Notes under the pieces: model-generated | What the model was told of the DNA's origin: nothing | The model's database searches: none | What the model saw: only the letters and a program-made list of their open reading frames with translations | Shown: positions 1 to 11,578 of the stretch, in pieces | How positions within the stretch are numbered: position 1 is the first letter of the stretch | Layout: every line of letters begins with the position of its first letter | Assembly: GCF_947242115.1 (NCBI RefSeq) | Contig: NC_074723.1 | Location: 30,785,543-30,849,542 of the forward strand | Length of the DNA: 64,000 nt | Direction of reading: 5' to 3' | Source of the DNA: Biomphalaria glabrata | Lineage: Eukaryota; Mollusca; Gastropoda; Planorbidae | Position numbers and translations under genes: made by a program

Positions 1-410
1 ATCTTGATAACCTGTTAGAAAATAATACGTTAAGATTTTAAACCAAGTCCCAGAAAAAAGTAATTTTTAGACATATTTTGCAAACCGCAGAAGCGGAGCA
101 AGTCGAAGGCGACGTGGGCAATCGCATCACGCACAGACATGGAGAGTACCAATAGCAATGCAGTCTAGGTCAAGGCATTCAACAAGAAATGGTTGCGACA
201 CATGATACGTGCCAAGTGGCCAAAACATATCTCACTAACGTCTATAGTAAACAGCCCATCAAAAAACAACAACACTTGAAGAGGCAAATCAACAGAGTCA
301 ATTGAGCTTGGATTGGTATAGCTATGTTAAAATCACGAGAAAATATTGCAAATCATTCTCTAAACTGCAACCCACAGGGGAAAATTTAGATTGTGAGATC
401 AATTGAGGAG
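1..410. repeat. Direct repeat, copy 1 (410 bp)
   Basis: Positions 1-410 recur at 2176-2585 with no gaps and about five substitutions. The copy starts at the window edge, so it may extend further left. No reading frame or terminal TG/CA structure is visible. It may be one end of a tandem duplication with a 2.18-kb period, or a repeat flanking an unidentified element. Confidence 0.9.
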
Positions 411-2175
411 ATCAACAAATCAAAAGCCAAAGATGTCAGGGTGTACATGGACCAAGGTAAAATTGTCCAAAACAATGTACATTGACAAAGTACTGTTGCG
501 ACTATATGTTTTACAGGTAGTCTAAAGGATTAAGTCAGGTAAGTCAAGTAAATGCAATCACATTTTGAAACAAATTATACGGAGGAACAGGGTACTCTCG
601 ATCATTGTAATTCGCTTTTACAGAAATGGACAGTTTACATTTAATCATATGTATGATAATTAAAAAGAGACAAATTCTGAGCTAGTTTTGGTTACATTGC
701 AAGAAACGTCTTACTGTCAAAATCATCACTAAAGATGAAGAATGTATGAAATTGCAAAGATAGCTAGATGAACGACTTAAAACAGTGAAATGACCAATTT
801 TTTAGACAAAATTATCGATTTATTCGGTTATCTTGGTATATATTTTCAATTTTCATTTAGAGGAAAAAAAGAAAAGAAAAAGTAAAAAAAAAAAAAAAAT
901 TGCTGTCTGTGAGATTAGAACCCTGTACGTTAAGCTCTAAAAGCCAACACTCTATGAAAATGCCACACAGTTGATACAAATCTATTCAATTAAGTTTATA
1001 AAAACTTACCACTTAAATTTGCTTATCAAATGATAAATCTACAAAATGTTTTTTGCTTTATTTTACAAGTATTTCTTTAAACTTGTAAAATTTATATGAA
1101 GTAAAACAATTTATATGATTTAGTAAGGTATTTAAAAAACAAAAAGATAATATTTAATGTTTTTATAAGTATGATCTTTAAATTGGTTAATCTAGTAATA
1201 GTGATGTAAATTAAAAATAGATTTCATTTTTTTTGTAGTAGTTATCGTTCTTTGACGTTGACCTTTCCGTCTTTTATTTCTGTAGTACAATGACAAAGAG
1301 AACTCTTTAGACTTTTTATGAACAAATTTTTGCATTTTTTGTCCTGAAAAATTCGTAATTGAAAAGAAAAAATTAGAATAGCATAATATATATACAATTT
1401 GTTTACGATTTGTTATTATATAAACTTTAGAAAATAAATTTCTTTTGATATATACTATTTAAAATTCATTTTAGAAAATTTTGAATTGGTACATCTCAGT
1501 GAAATACCAGTAATACATTGAATATCTTTTTTATATAGCTTTAAGTGGTTAAAACGCCTCATAATCCATACAAATGTTGAAACCATAACCTATCTTTTTA
1601 AAACATCACTTTAGAAATTCTACTAGTCCGGTCACTTAGGAACGAAGATTGTAATAAGGTATATTTAAAAACCCCGATATAGACTAAAAGAAATAAAATG
1701 GAAAATATTCAAACAACAACTTAGAAAGAGATTTGATCTTAAAGTTAGGGTCTCTATATAAAGTATATGTCATTCTAAAATGTTTAGTTAATAAAAGAAA
1801 GAATTGTGTAGACTTGCAAACAATTAGTTTTGTCCAAGTTAAACCAATTTCAGATAGACATGTGTAAGCTATTTATAGAACCGGAGTTGAAAAAAATCAT
1901 TCTCTCTTTGTCAGTTTCGTAAAAAAAGATGCTTTTATTTTTTTACATTTACGCTAGTAAGGCTATATATTCTTTTAGAGGGACAAACGTGTATGGCAAG
2001 CTTAAAGTTGATTGTAATAAAAGTGCCTCTTAAAAACATGCTATTAAGAACAGCATTGATGCCATCTTGCAAGAAATGACATTCAAGAGACCAAATTGAT
2101 GGAGGCGGCTGACGAACGAGATAGTTAGAGGTTTCTTAAAAATGATCGGCGCCTTATTCAATAGTAGAAGCGTTT
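411..2175. other. AT-rich spacer between direct repeats
   Basis: No gene, RNA or recognisable transposon domain is visible. The stretch is very AT-rich with short A runs near 880-900. If the flanking copies are a tandem duplication, this is the rest of the repeat unit. Confidence 0.5.
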
Positions 2176-2585
2176 ATCTTGATAACCTGTTAGAAAATAA
2201 TACGTTAAGATTTTAAACCAAGTCCCAGAAAAAAGTAATTTTTAGACATATTTTGCAAACCGCAGAAGCGGAGCAAGTCGAAGGCGACGTGGGCAATCGC
2301 ATCACGCACAGACATGGAGAGTACCAATAGCAATGCAGTCTAGGTCAAGGCATTCAACAAGAAATGGTTGCGACACATGATACGTGCCAAGTGGCCAAAA
2401 CATATCTCACTAACGTCTATAGTAAACAGCCCATCAAAAAACAACAACACTTGAAGAGGCAAATCAACAGAGTCATTTGAGCTTGGATTGGTATAGCTAT
2501 GTTAAAATCACCAGAAAATATTGCAAATCATTCTCTAAACTGCAACCCACAGGGAAAGATCTAGATTGTGAGATCAATTGAGGAG
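2176..2585. repeat. Direct repeat, copy 2 (410 bp)
   Basis: Second copy of positions 1-410, collinear at an offset of 2175 bases. Similarity stops sharply at 2585, where an unrelated GC-richer dispersed repeat begins within about 25 bases. Confidence 0.9.
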
Positions 2586-2607
2586 ACATGTGCGGGACAT
2601 GCCATTT

Positions 2608-2835
2608 ATTATGTAACGGCCCCTTGAGGAACGGCGCCTGGATTGTGACAAGGTTGTGGGATCTTTTTTACAACTCCGCACAGTGCAATTAGGATTCTCT
2701 CGCACCCCCTTAGGCTACCCCACATGACTCTTGTTTTTCTACCCTTTAGTGTAATCGTTTCCTCCTACGCTCGTTTCCACCCGGCGCCACTGTGAGGCAG
2801 GGTAGCATGCCCGGGATATGGAGAGTTAAATATGT
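2608..2835 (+). repeat. Dispersed GC-richer repeat, copy 1
   Basis: About 225 bp matching 28741-28955 in the same orientation, including shared stretches such as GCCTGGATTGTGACAAGG and a TTTCCACCCGG block followed by GGCAGGGTAGCA. A weaker relative lies near 44340-44420. The family is not identified. Confidence 0.7.
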
Positions 2836-3187
2836 GCAATCGACTTTATACATTACTTTTATATTACTGTTTAAAGTTACCAATATATCATTTTCTTCAC
2901 TGATGGTACAGATAGTGACCTTTTCAGAATTCAATGTCTTATAGATGTTGCAATATTGAATAGTTTCTTTGGTCAAAGTTATGGAGAGTACAATAAGGGC
3001 AATCGACTTTATAACAGATAATTAAGTGCATACCTATGTGTCTTAGGAATCGGTAGGTTAAAAATCTCAAGCCTAAACGAGATTATAACCCAAAACCCAT
3101 CACTTCGTAAGTCTAACGCTTTACAATAAAACGCTCAATGTTGTCTTTGTCAGAACTTAATATGTTTTTCTATGAGATCCAACTTAC

Positions 3188-3607
3188 TTCGGTTTGTGTC
3201 TGTCCGTTTGTCTTTCTTTACAGAACATTGACAGTTGTCTTTGTTTTTCTTCAAACGTCGAATCTCTTCAATAAAAGTGGTCGAGTTTTTTTCCAATTCT
3301 ACCGCCTTCTTAGCAAACTTAGAAATATTCGTCCCTTTTGAATTGTCTCCAGTGGCGTTACATCTATACACTTTAGCATCAATTTGAATTGGATTGTGTA
3401 GAGATAAGGTTATAAACAGATTTCCCAGACTGACTTGAGAAAATATGAATCGGTGAAGTTGTTTGAAAGTTTCGTTATAACGAGCTAGAGTTAGAGATTT
3501 GATAACATCGATATCTTGTACTTCATTGTTGGTTATAGAACAGTTGATCGCAATTTGGGGCGTTATCTCTGGTGATATGGTGTTTGGCTGGACATCAATA
3601 ACAAGTT
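3188..3607 (-). CDS. FREP: FREP-3: IgSF1 exon of a third FREP gene (partial)
   Basis: This exon encodes the first immunoglobulin-like domain of a FREP. It opens after a pyrimidine-rich acceptor (TATTTTTCAG, reverse strand) and closes at a GTAAGT donor, phase 1 on both sides, giving 140 open codons. Visible landmarks are the ELVIDVQP start, the two Ig cysteines (INC and YRC), the SLTLARYNET stretch and a trailing QC in the connecting region. Compared with the same exon of FREP-1 and FREP-4 it lacks about 16 codons between the RYNET and QLH positions, in frame. No signal-peptide exon was found upstream (to 13.9 kb), and the ICR and fibrinogen exons are not present between here and the left edge, so the gene either continues outside the window or this is an orphan exon. 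The frame is intact. Confidence 0.8.
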
Positions 3608-4083
3608 CTGAAAAATAGCAATCGTATTGTTTTATGAAAACGAAATCTAGACAAATATATTTCTATTTTTTTTAATAATAAAAACGTACCTACTTTAATA
3701 GCCAAAATTTAATTGTACGAAAAACTTTACTACTTTTATAATACACTCTCTTTCAATTCGAAACCTAATAAAAGTTTCAATTTGATAAACTTTACAAATC
3801 TGTTTGTCCATGTATAACCATTATATCACACTGTACATTATTTCCCTGTATCATATATTATGTCTAAGATTATTTATAAATGCTTGTTAATATTTCCTAG
3901 TGTAGATATACAAATAAAGGTCTGTTTCAGAAGCCCAGCTCTACAAAACCTTAATGCTGCTGACCATATTATCTACATGGACAGCATAGTGTCCAACGAT
4001 AGGTAAATGCCCAGAGATTTAAACAACAGTCTCGCAAAGGTCAACAGTTGTTCTGTTCTCTTCAAATCTAGATTATGATGTAA
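3608..4083. other. AT-rich intron or intergenic DNA
   Basis: No exon, RNA gene or repeat could be recognised in this stretch upstream of the FREP-3 exon. Confidence 0.4.
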
Positions 4084-4334
4084 TAAGACACCTGGGGTGG
4101 GCCCCAAATGGGTGTCCGAATTTTTTTTGTAAATACATAAAGTAATATATTTGATTGACAAATAGTGTCAACGGGAATCTTTTTTTTTTCAACATTTATG
4201 GATTAAATTTATAACAAAGACTAAACCTAGATCTAGGTCTATCAGTACGTTGACTTTGTTGACATTTTAAAAATATTTTTTTCCCACAGAGATCAAAGTT
4301 GTTGTTTTTTTAAGTTGGTTTTACATTTTAAACT

Positions 4335-4703
4335 TTGTTGCCACGAATAAAACTGCATGATATACAACGAATTCCAGGTATCTTGTTATCTTTACTAATA
4401 ATAGATCTAAATGGCGAGTATTTTATGGCTACACTAATTAACCTTGAAGCAAAATGTACAGAATCGAGTATAACAGATCCAAAAGTTATTCTTAATAATG
4501 CTAGTATAGTCCATTATTCGGGTTTGGCGTCTATAATTTCAGGACTAAACTTCAAACTCGAGTTATTACCCCTCTATTCATCTTTCCTCAATCCAATGGA
4601 AACTCTCTTTTTATTTCCATCTAATCCTTTTGCTTTCGCACAAACAATAACGTACCATCATATAATATTAGCACATAATCTTCTTCATGCAGTGGAAAAT
4701 TAA
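4335..4703 (+). pseudogene. DDE transposase remnant (Tc1/mariner-like fold)
   Basis: The frame is open for 122 codons. Its second half resembles the catalytic core of DDE transposases: an NNASIVHYSG segment where families usually have DNAxxH, then LELLPLYSSFLNPMET, close to the LPPYSPxLNPIE signature. The usual catalytic Asp before NAS is Asn here. The protein is far too short for a transposase, so it is a relic. It sits just before a hAT-type fragment in the same orientation, so two transposon remnants appear to be juxtaposed. The family assignment rests on these motifs only. Confidence 0.45.
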
Positions 4704-4726
4704 TAATTTTTGCCTATCTGGAATTC

Positions 4727-5164
4727 TGGTCCAAGCTTCTGCGACCAAATAATATAGTTCAGAAGAAACTACAAAAGTCTGGACTGCATATACGGGAAGC
4801 TGCTAAAGAAATTCGTACAATTTCATGCTTTCTGCAAAATAATGAAAAACTGACAAAAACTCAATCCATCAAAAACGCAAAAGAGGGTAGTGAATACTAT
4901 GGATTCCCTGTAATCAAAACAACCAGAAGAAAGAAAAGAACTGATGGGAAGTTGAGTTCTAATGTAGGACTGTCAATAGAACTGCCATTCAAACGTGTTG
5001 CGACAGAAGTGCTGGACAGATTTCATATGGAGATGAAGGGCAGATTCCAAAAGCTGGAAAGAAAATGGATACCTTTAGGTTTTTTTCTTGAACCAAGACA
5101 CCTGTTAGATGAAGACACGCTTAAGACAAACTGTGCTACTTTTCCTGTTTGTATGATGAAATAA
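4727..5164 (+). pseudogene. hAT (ZMYM1-like) transposase fragment
   Basis: A continuous frame of about 145 codons runs through FWSKLLRPNNIVQKKLQ, LHIREAAKEIR, SEYYGFPVIK, a basic RRKKR stretch and ATEVLDRFHMEMKGRFQKL. This order is typical of the middle of ZMYM1-like hAT transposases, ahead of the insertion domain. The zinc-finger N-terminus and the C-terminal dimerisation region are absent. It lies inside a region with a hAT-style right terminus at 5255. Confidence 0.6.
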
Positions 5165-5255
5165 ATGGCAAGTCGCTTTTTCAATGATGTCAAAATGCAA
5201 GGGGCTCCAAAAGAGGTCAATCCGCCGGGCCCCCAAATCCCTAGTTACGCCCCTG

Positions 5256-6179
5256 CTCATTAGATCTCTTTTCTCTTTACTCATCAGGCACTTAACCGCA
5301 CAGCTATTGCAGATTTTGAGCTTCTCTATTATTAATAGGATGATCAACTCTCTATTTTAATATATCCATAACAAATTTCAACCCTAACCCTCCTGTTCAG
5401 AATCTAAAGGCCTAACCACACAGCCACTTGGCCTCCTTTCATTACACTACACCGTTGAGTTAATTTCCATGTTTTTTCGCGACTTCACAACAAATGTCAA
5501 AGTGTAATTCATTTACTGGTTAAATGAAATATAATAAGAGTTTGATATGATAATTGTTAATTACATATTAAACGTGTGTCTGGACATTTTGCTCTGATAC
5601 TTTATCTTACATAGTTTACCTATAGTGTATTACATGGTCTTACAACTTTTGTTTATTAATACAATTTTGAAAAGGGACAAAAGCCTGGAGCCGAGAAATT
5701 TAATAAGTTATTGTTATCACAGAACGCCTCTTTTAATTTTATTACATAATGCAGAAAACTTGTATTTAGACAGCCAATTAAAACACGTCACACTTTTTAT
5801 AGTCGGACAAAAGGAGATAACTCTGTCGTTTCAAAACTGTATTAATATATGTTTAGATTTAACTCCTCTTGACATTCATTTATGTATTAATTTAAAAATT
5901 GCTGTGTTTGGTGACTGTAACTTATTATTAACTCACCAGATTACACAATTAAGGCTGATACCCAATGCCGCGCGTAAGATTGGCGTTTTCCATATTAAAT
6001 AACACCCCAAAATGACAATTTTTGTGTCTATATTTCCGTATAATTTAAGGACTGTTTCGTATATTTTGCGATTTCGGGAGATTTCCAGGAGGACCTGGTT
6101 AATCGACAGTAGGGCGAGGGAAATCTGTTTTAAGTTATAAAATGTTTTAATTTAATAATTTATACACCTTTTAATTAGA
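5256..6179. other. AT-rich stretch without a supported gene
   Basis: A 125-codon open frame (5625-6002, plus) is present, but it has AT-driven composition (Leu/Ile rich), no recognisable motif and no splice context. I treat it as chance. Nothing else is recognised. Confidence 0.4.
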
Positions 6180-6263
6180 GCGGGCCCTTTTAAGGTGCGG
6201 GTTCTATGAAATTGCGGGGCCCACTGCGGTCGCATAGGTTGCATTGGCCTAAGGCCGGCCCTG
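6180..6263. repeat. hAT-type element terminus, copy 1
   Basis: Read in reverse this begins CAGGGCCGGCCTTAGG and matches 9835-9919 closely. Such GGCC-rich ends are typical of hAT-like non-autonomous elements. The opposite terminus was not found. Confidence 0.55.
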
Positions 6264-6655
6264 CAAAAATAGCGGCGTATGCTACGCCGCGGGTCGACTA
6301 GTATTATTAATTTCCACTAAAACTACGTCATTAAATTGTTCATGTAATAAAAGACAGACTGTTACTTCACAACATCAGGTAAGAAATAAATCATTCTTTA
6401 TTACACGCTTCGGCTATACCATATATATATATATAGGATAATTTATTTATTACTAACATAGCTGTCGCATTCTGGGGCTTATCTTAATTGCATCAGCAAA
6501 TCATCTGCATCAGCAAATCGAACATTTTTCAGAGATTTTCATTAGATGACTTTTCTCTGTACTCATCAGAAACTTATCGTATCGCTTGTCTTGAACAAGG
6601 ACTTAAACATTCTAAAGACCAGTTAAAAAAATATTTAAAAAAACAAACTAAACTA

Positions 6656-6690
6656 CCCCCCCCCCCCCAAAAAAAAAAAAAAAAAAAAAA
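6656..6690 (+). repeat. Homopolymer runs: C then A
   Basis: A run of about 13 C is followed directly by about 22 A. The exact lengths may be unreliable in sequencing. Confidence 0.9.
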
Positions 6691-7434
6691 ACTATAAACA
6701 ACTTATAAAGCGATATGTTTTCTCTTAAAAATCAATGAATAATAAGTAAAGAAAGAAAATTATTTACTCCATGCTACCCCCCAACCCATAAAATCCTAGT
6801 CAAATCAATGAAGAAATATACTATAACAAAAGTTTAGATAACAATCAAGAAGAAACAAGATAACAAAGAGAATTTTAGAGGCGGCCCCCATCAAATTCAC
6901 CAATGGACGAGAAATATATTCAAGCCATAGTCTTGTTTTGATCGTTTAAAGAAATTAAAAAAATTTGATGTTATTTTTCACATAAAAGAAAACAGTGCAA
7001 AACGTCGTCCTTGATAAGACTCTTCTGGAATAAGTAGAGTAGCGTTAAGTGACTACCTTAAATCAGCATGGAAACCTTCCGATATAGTGTCGCACCTATT
7101 GCGGTAGCTCAGGGTGTCGGCCCTCCCCATCAACTTTCTTGAATATGTTACAATAAACACTATTGCTAGGTAGTTTTTTTTTGTTGAACCAATACAGTGA
7201 GCTTATTACCTACTTTAATTGATTTTTACTCAAATATAAAATCACAATGTTTGTTACATTTATTCAAATGTCATTGCAAATTTTACAATAATATTTAATT
7301 AAATTACAAGTTATCAATTATCAATAAAAGCTTAATGAATATTAAGAATATTAATGTCTTTATGTCTTATTTTTTCTTAAATATTCTAATAATTTTCTTT
7401 TTCTTTTCATCTATTTTAAAATAAAAATTGTAGC
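6691..7434. other. Intergenic AT-rich DNA
   Basis: No gene or clear repeat is visible in this interval. Confidence 0.4.
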
Positions 7435-7530
7435 ATTACCAACTACGCCGGTTAACCGTCGGCCAAAGAAAAAGATGAACTTTACATCATCTGCCATATT
7501 GACCACAAGGTCTAAAAGGGGAACTTTCCT
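7435..7530 (+). mobile_element. SINE-B fragment (3' part)
   Basis: The reverse complement reads AAAGTTCCCCTTTTAGACC and continues with GGCAGATGATGTAAAG, the tail module of the tRNA-derived SINE best seen at 51642-51916. The tRNA head is missing. Confidence 0.7.
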
Positions 7531-7787
7531 TTTTTTTTTATTAACATTGACCTGATAAAAAATGGAGACAAGCGAAAAGGAATAAGACTGATCTTAAAAA
7601 AGTCATTTTTAAATGTGATGTATCTGTCTAATACATGCCTAACGGCTGTCTGTGTCGGCTGTATTGAAGTTGTTGGTGAACGGATGTCGCGATGTGGGGG
7701 AGGAGCTAGCTTGGGCATGTGACCATTGACCACTGGGGTGGTAATTTGCATACGGGCGGAATGACTCTGGATTAAAAGTATGTTTAT

Positions 7788-7885
7788 TTGGATATTCCGA
7801 TGGTCTAGAGGTTAAGTTAGCTTAGTGCGTTATAGCTAGGCGGTGTTGTTCCAGGGTCACTGGTTCGAGCCTTGGTCGGCGCAGT
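7788..7885 (+). mobile_element. tRNA-like SINE head, degenerate
   Basis: An A-box-like TGGTCTAGAGGTTA and a B box GGTTCGAGCC are correctly ordered but about 50 nt apart. The acceptor arms pair over only about 4 bp, so it is more likely a SINE head or tRNA pseudogene than a functional tRNA. Confidence 0.45.
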
Positions 7886-9138
7886 CCCTTATTTTCGTCG
7901 CATTTTATTCACTACTTTCTCTCTTAAAAACTTGGTCCCTGGTGCTTCTATTAATTTATGTTTAATATGTATGTATCATCATTTGTTTCAGCACCCAGCT
8001 TCACTTCTATATTTACAACACAAAATTAATAAACATTAACTAATTTAGGTAAGTAACTATTGATAATTAATTATTTTGTTTGGTAAATGGAACAAAGAGT
8101 AAGAAATTGTACTCTACAGATGTGCTGGTATAAGTTGAATTAGGGTGTTAAATATTGTATGCATTTACCAAGATACACCCTTTTTTTCTCCTTCTTTCAA
8201 TAGCGCAAAGAAAGCTTAAATCAAAACATAAACAATGGACTATGTTGGACTAATGCGTTTCGTTTCTTTGATTGAAAAGTAGAATCTTAAATTGGGTCGG
8301 AAGTGCCTTTTTTCCTTATATATCTTTGCATTTTCAGTTCTCTTTTTAAATTAAACTGACATTATTATGTTATAATTTTAAGTGTGCCTGATAAAGAAAA
8401 AAAATCTGCACAAAAGTACGGGTAGTTGGGATAAAACCCGCTAGAGGTTATACAAATAAAAGACCTGAAAGTAGCGCGTAAAACTACACATCTACAGTAA
8501 CTTATTTGATGAGTCTTTTACCCAAGATCTGTGTATTTTTTAGGACTAGCTAACTTAAACTATCCGCATTTTCGATACACAATTTCAAACACAAAAATAA
8601 TTGTAAACATAAACATTGTGATTTTAAAATTTTTAATGATTTTTTTAAAAAGTGTTTTTAAAAAGGTGTTACTGTAATTGTGAATATTTGTTTCTTATGA
8701 ATCTTATTGTCTTTTTTTGACTGTTTTTTTTTTTTTCTTAATGTTTTCTTGAGTTAAAGGATCGTGTTTTCTCCTGACTTTTATACCTGATTCCTCTTAT
8801 CAGTCAAGGTGAGACATTGGTCCAAATTAATGCTAAACTAATAAAATAAAAAAAAAATCGCATGTAAATATATAAATGAACTTGTTTTAGATGAAGTCCA
8901 TTAATTATAGTTGCTTTAAAAAAATTGATCTCACACATGCCATGGGCCTTGTCATAATAATCATAAATCTATCAAATCTATTTATCATCTGTATCTATAT
9001 AATCATAAATATGCACGTTGAATTCCAAATGTAACTATAGAATCAGTGTAGATTTACTTCTAAAATATATATCCAGGATATAATTATAGTATAAACAGAA
9101 TGTAAGATAATCAGAATTTACTGGTACTCTAAGCATTC
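7886..9138. other. Intergenic AT-rich DNA
   Basis: No supported gene or named repeat. T- and A-rich runs dominate (for example 8705-8740). Confidence 0.4.
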
Positions 9139-9144
9139 TAGATC

Positions 9145-9919
9145 TAGACAATGGCGGATTTACGGTTTGGGGTAGGAGCGATCGCCCCCTCCCCCCAACT
9201 CGGCCCACCCTTCCCTCCGAAGGGGGGGGGCGGACGAATTTTAGTATGGAATTCACACAATTTGTATACGAATTTATTAATTATATTAAAAATATGTAGT
9301 CATTATTTATATTTCAACCTATTTTTATATTATTTCGCCCCCCCCCCCAATTTTCTAGTATCTTGGTGATTTTTTGGGGTCGGAAAGGGGTGGTGGCATC
9401 CAACCGCCCCCCACCCTTTCCATAAGCATTCGAGTAGGGGGCGGTCGAAATGTTTTGTAGAAATCATAACTTGCTAACAGATTCAATTACATATCTACAT
9501 CCTTGGTGTTTTAACATATCTTTATATTATGTCGTTTCCATGTTGGCTGATTGGCATGGGGGGGGGGGGGGGCAATACTTCTACTGTCCTTCCCATCTAA
9601 GCCCTTTGATGGGGGGGGGGGGTTGGTCCAAATTGTAGAGGGAAATCATAGTTTGTGAACAAAATTACTTGAATTAAAATATAATTTTTATATTATGTCG
9701 CTCCCCTTCTGAGATCTTGGCCAACTCGGTGGAATACGGTGGGGGATTGCATCTATTTCCTTCCCAAACTAGCCCTCTAAGTAAGGGGGCGGTCCTATTT
9801 TTTTTTTTAAATTAGTATATACACCTTGAATTAGCGCGGGTCCTATGAAAGTGCGGGTCCTATGAAAGTACGTTTCCCACTGTGGTTCCATAGGTTGCAG
9901 TGGCCTAAGCCCGGCCCTG
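9145..9919. repeat. G-run-rich repeat of about three related modules, ending in a hAT-type terminus
   Basis: Three degenerate modules of roughly 250 bp share the order: GGGGGCGGTC, an AT-rich core with TATATTATTTCGCCCCCC or TATATTATGTCG, then TTGG-TGATT-GGTGG and a run of G. The right end (9835-9919) matches the terminus at 6180-6263. The left end CAATGGCGGATTTACGG partly resembles the right end in inverse (CAGGGCCGGGCTTAGG). No target-site duplication was found. Confidence 0.5.
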
Positions 9920-11340
9920 CAAAATAGCGGCGTATTCTTTAATTCTAACAATCCATACATGGTAAAACAAAATAGTTTCAGTGCTGGGGCAATTCAAGGC
10001 TGAACACACAATCAATATACAATATAAATCTTGCCATCGTCTTTAAATAGAATGTTGTAAGAATTTATCATTTACATTTCGAAATGTCCGATCACATCAA
10101 CCCGGGACATTTAAATTATAAACAAATTACATGTTTTTCTAAGCCATTGTGTACTGTTTAGGTACTTATTCTAAAAAATAAATACATTAATATGTACTTC
10201 CCAGGCATATTTTGTCTTGTATCCTCTCTACTATTGATTCTATAGTTTAGCCTATAAGAGAGATCTATAATAAATTCAACTAAAAAAGTAGATAGCATAA
10301 TAAGTAAGTTAAAGTCCTTTTTTAGACGTAGATATCTATATTTCAGGCGATCCAAAGGTCATCTGTACAAGTGTTTTTGTTTCTACGACCAACTGCTAAC
10401 AAGGATGTCATGTGGCCAGCGTAACGACCGGCGGCTAATGTTTCAGCAAAGAATATCAGGGTTTTATAATAGTTGGGTGACCTCAAAGACGTCCTAAGAA
10501 ACAGATCAAAATCCCTGTCATCACTAATGGTTTGAAAGCCAAAAGCCCAGTCAACTAGAACGCCTTTCAGGCAAGATAAGAACGATGTAGAATAAAAACT
10601 TATCTCCTGACGTTCATCTTTCTCTTTCTTTTTTTGTTAAATGACTTTCTTTTCCAATCATGTCTTGAATTGGTCACTTTTAACTCTTTACCTCCGTAAT
10701 TCTTGGTGCACATTCAATCGGAATTTCTCATTTCCCTACCATTTCACTACCATATTATGATTAAGGTTCAAAAGTTTTGTTCTTTGTGATCAGATATGTT
10801 TTATTTGGTATAGAATTAAAGGGGAATGCATGTTTCTCCTATATAACGTATATTTTTTAAGATAAAACATTAATTTGATTTAATGAGGTCAGATAAACGA
10901 TGATATCGACGGTTAGGAGCAGAAAGAGTTAAAAGCAATGGCCAAACGAACATGCCCATATACCACTTTGACGAAAGGAGCGCGTGAAAATATTACTTAC
11001 TGAATTTGAGGAGGCGATTTATTTTAACGTTACCAGGGGAAAAGAAAGGTAAAGTAAAGGCGCCTGGTGATTACATATGCCCAACCTATGACGCAGCTGT
11101 GTATCAACGATTGGACTCTTTAGTAGAACAATAAGTTGACTGAAGGGGAGAAGAAAGAAGAGAAGAAGACGAAGCAACTCTGAAGGAACATCTCAAACAT
11201 GTAACACATTTTACAACAAACATTCATATTATACACATACATAGATAGTCTCGTGTACTCGTGATCATAAACCTACCCATGCTACTGATTTATACTAGCA
11301 TAGACCAAAAGAAATGATCTTTTTTTTTTAAAATGCATTG
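9920..11340. other. AT-rich intergenic DNA with a SINE-B fragment
   Basis: No gene is supported. A degraded SINE-B body with TGTCATGTGGCCAGCG is at about 10335-10500 (minus). The 10500-11340 part holds nothing I recognise. Confidence 0.4.
10335..10500 (-). mobile_element. SINE-B fragment
   Basis: It contains AAAGGTCATCTGT and GATGTCATGTGGCCAGC, body modules of the 51642-51916 SINE in the same orientation. The tRNA head is not recognisable. Confidence 0.6.
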
Positions 11341-11344
11341 TATA

Positions 11345-11578
11345 AATTAAAAAGAAATACGTTAAGTAATTGCATGTGATAGCAAAGTTCTTATGAAAAT
11401 GGAAGATTTTAAAGTTATCTATTGTTAGTTTTAAACTATGGCCTAATTGTGTACAAAAAATAAAGGGAACTAATTCAACCAATACAAACAGATCTATCTT
11501 GAAGCTTTTAGCTTTAATGAGCTACAATCCTATCACTTGTGTGGACCAGTTATGGATAGGAAAGGTGGAGAAATTAGA
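11345..11578. repeat. FREP 3'-flank duplicate block
   Basis: The 11345-11510 part matches 13325-13470 and 21905-22065 (shared CTTATGAAAAT, GTTAGTTTTAAA, ACTAATTCAACCAAT, CAGATCT). The next part (GATCCTATCA, GACCAGTT, GAGAAATTAG) matches 20050-20110. These blocks lie downstream of the fibrinogen exons of FREP-1 and FREP-2, so they are part of the segment duplicated with the genes. Confidence 0.7.

Larger units (their letters stand above)
4090..5255 (+). mobile_element. Degenerate hAT-like DNA transposon region
   Basis: The right end, read in reverse, is CAGGGGCGTAACTAGGG followed by GGGGGCCC, a hAT-style terminus. Near the left end, 4090-4180 (GGGTGTCC, then TTGATTGACAAATAGT) resembles 35395-35465, which follows another hAT-like terminus at 35335. 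A ZMYM1-type transposase piece lies inside (4727-5164). A matching left inverted repeat and target-site duplication were not found, so the left limit is approximate. Confidence 0.5.

Noticed and set aside
1-2585. LTRs of a retroelement formed by the 410-bp repeats
   Set aside because: No TG/CA ends, primer-binding site, polypurine tract or coding domain was seen; a duplication explains it more simply.
5023-5347. Minus-strand open frames across the hAT remnant
   Set aside because: They are antisense shadows of the transposase fragment on the plus strand.
5625-6002. 125-codon open frame as a gene
   Set aside because: No motif, AT-biased composition and no splice or promoter signals.
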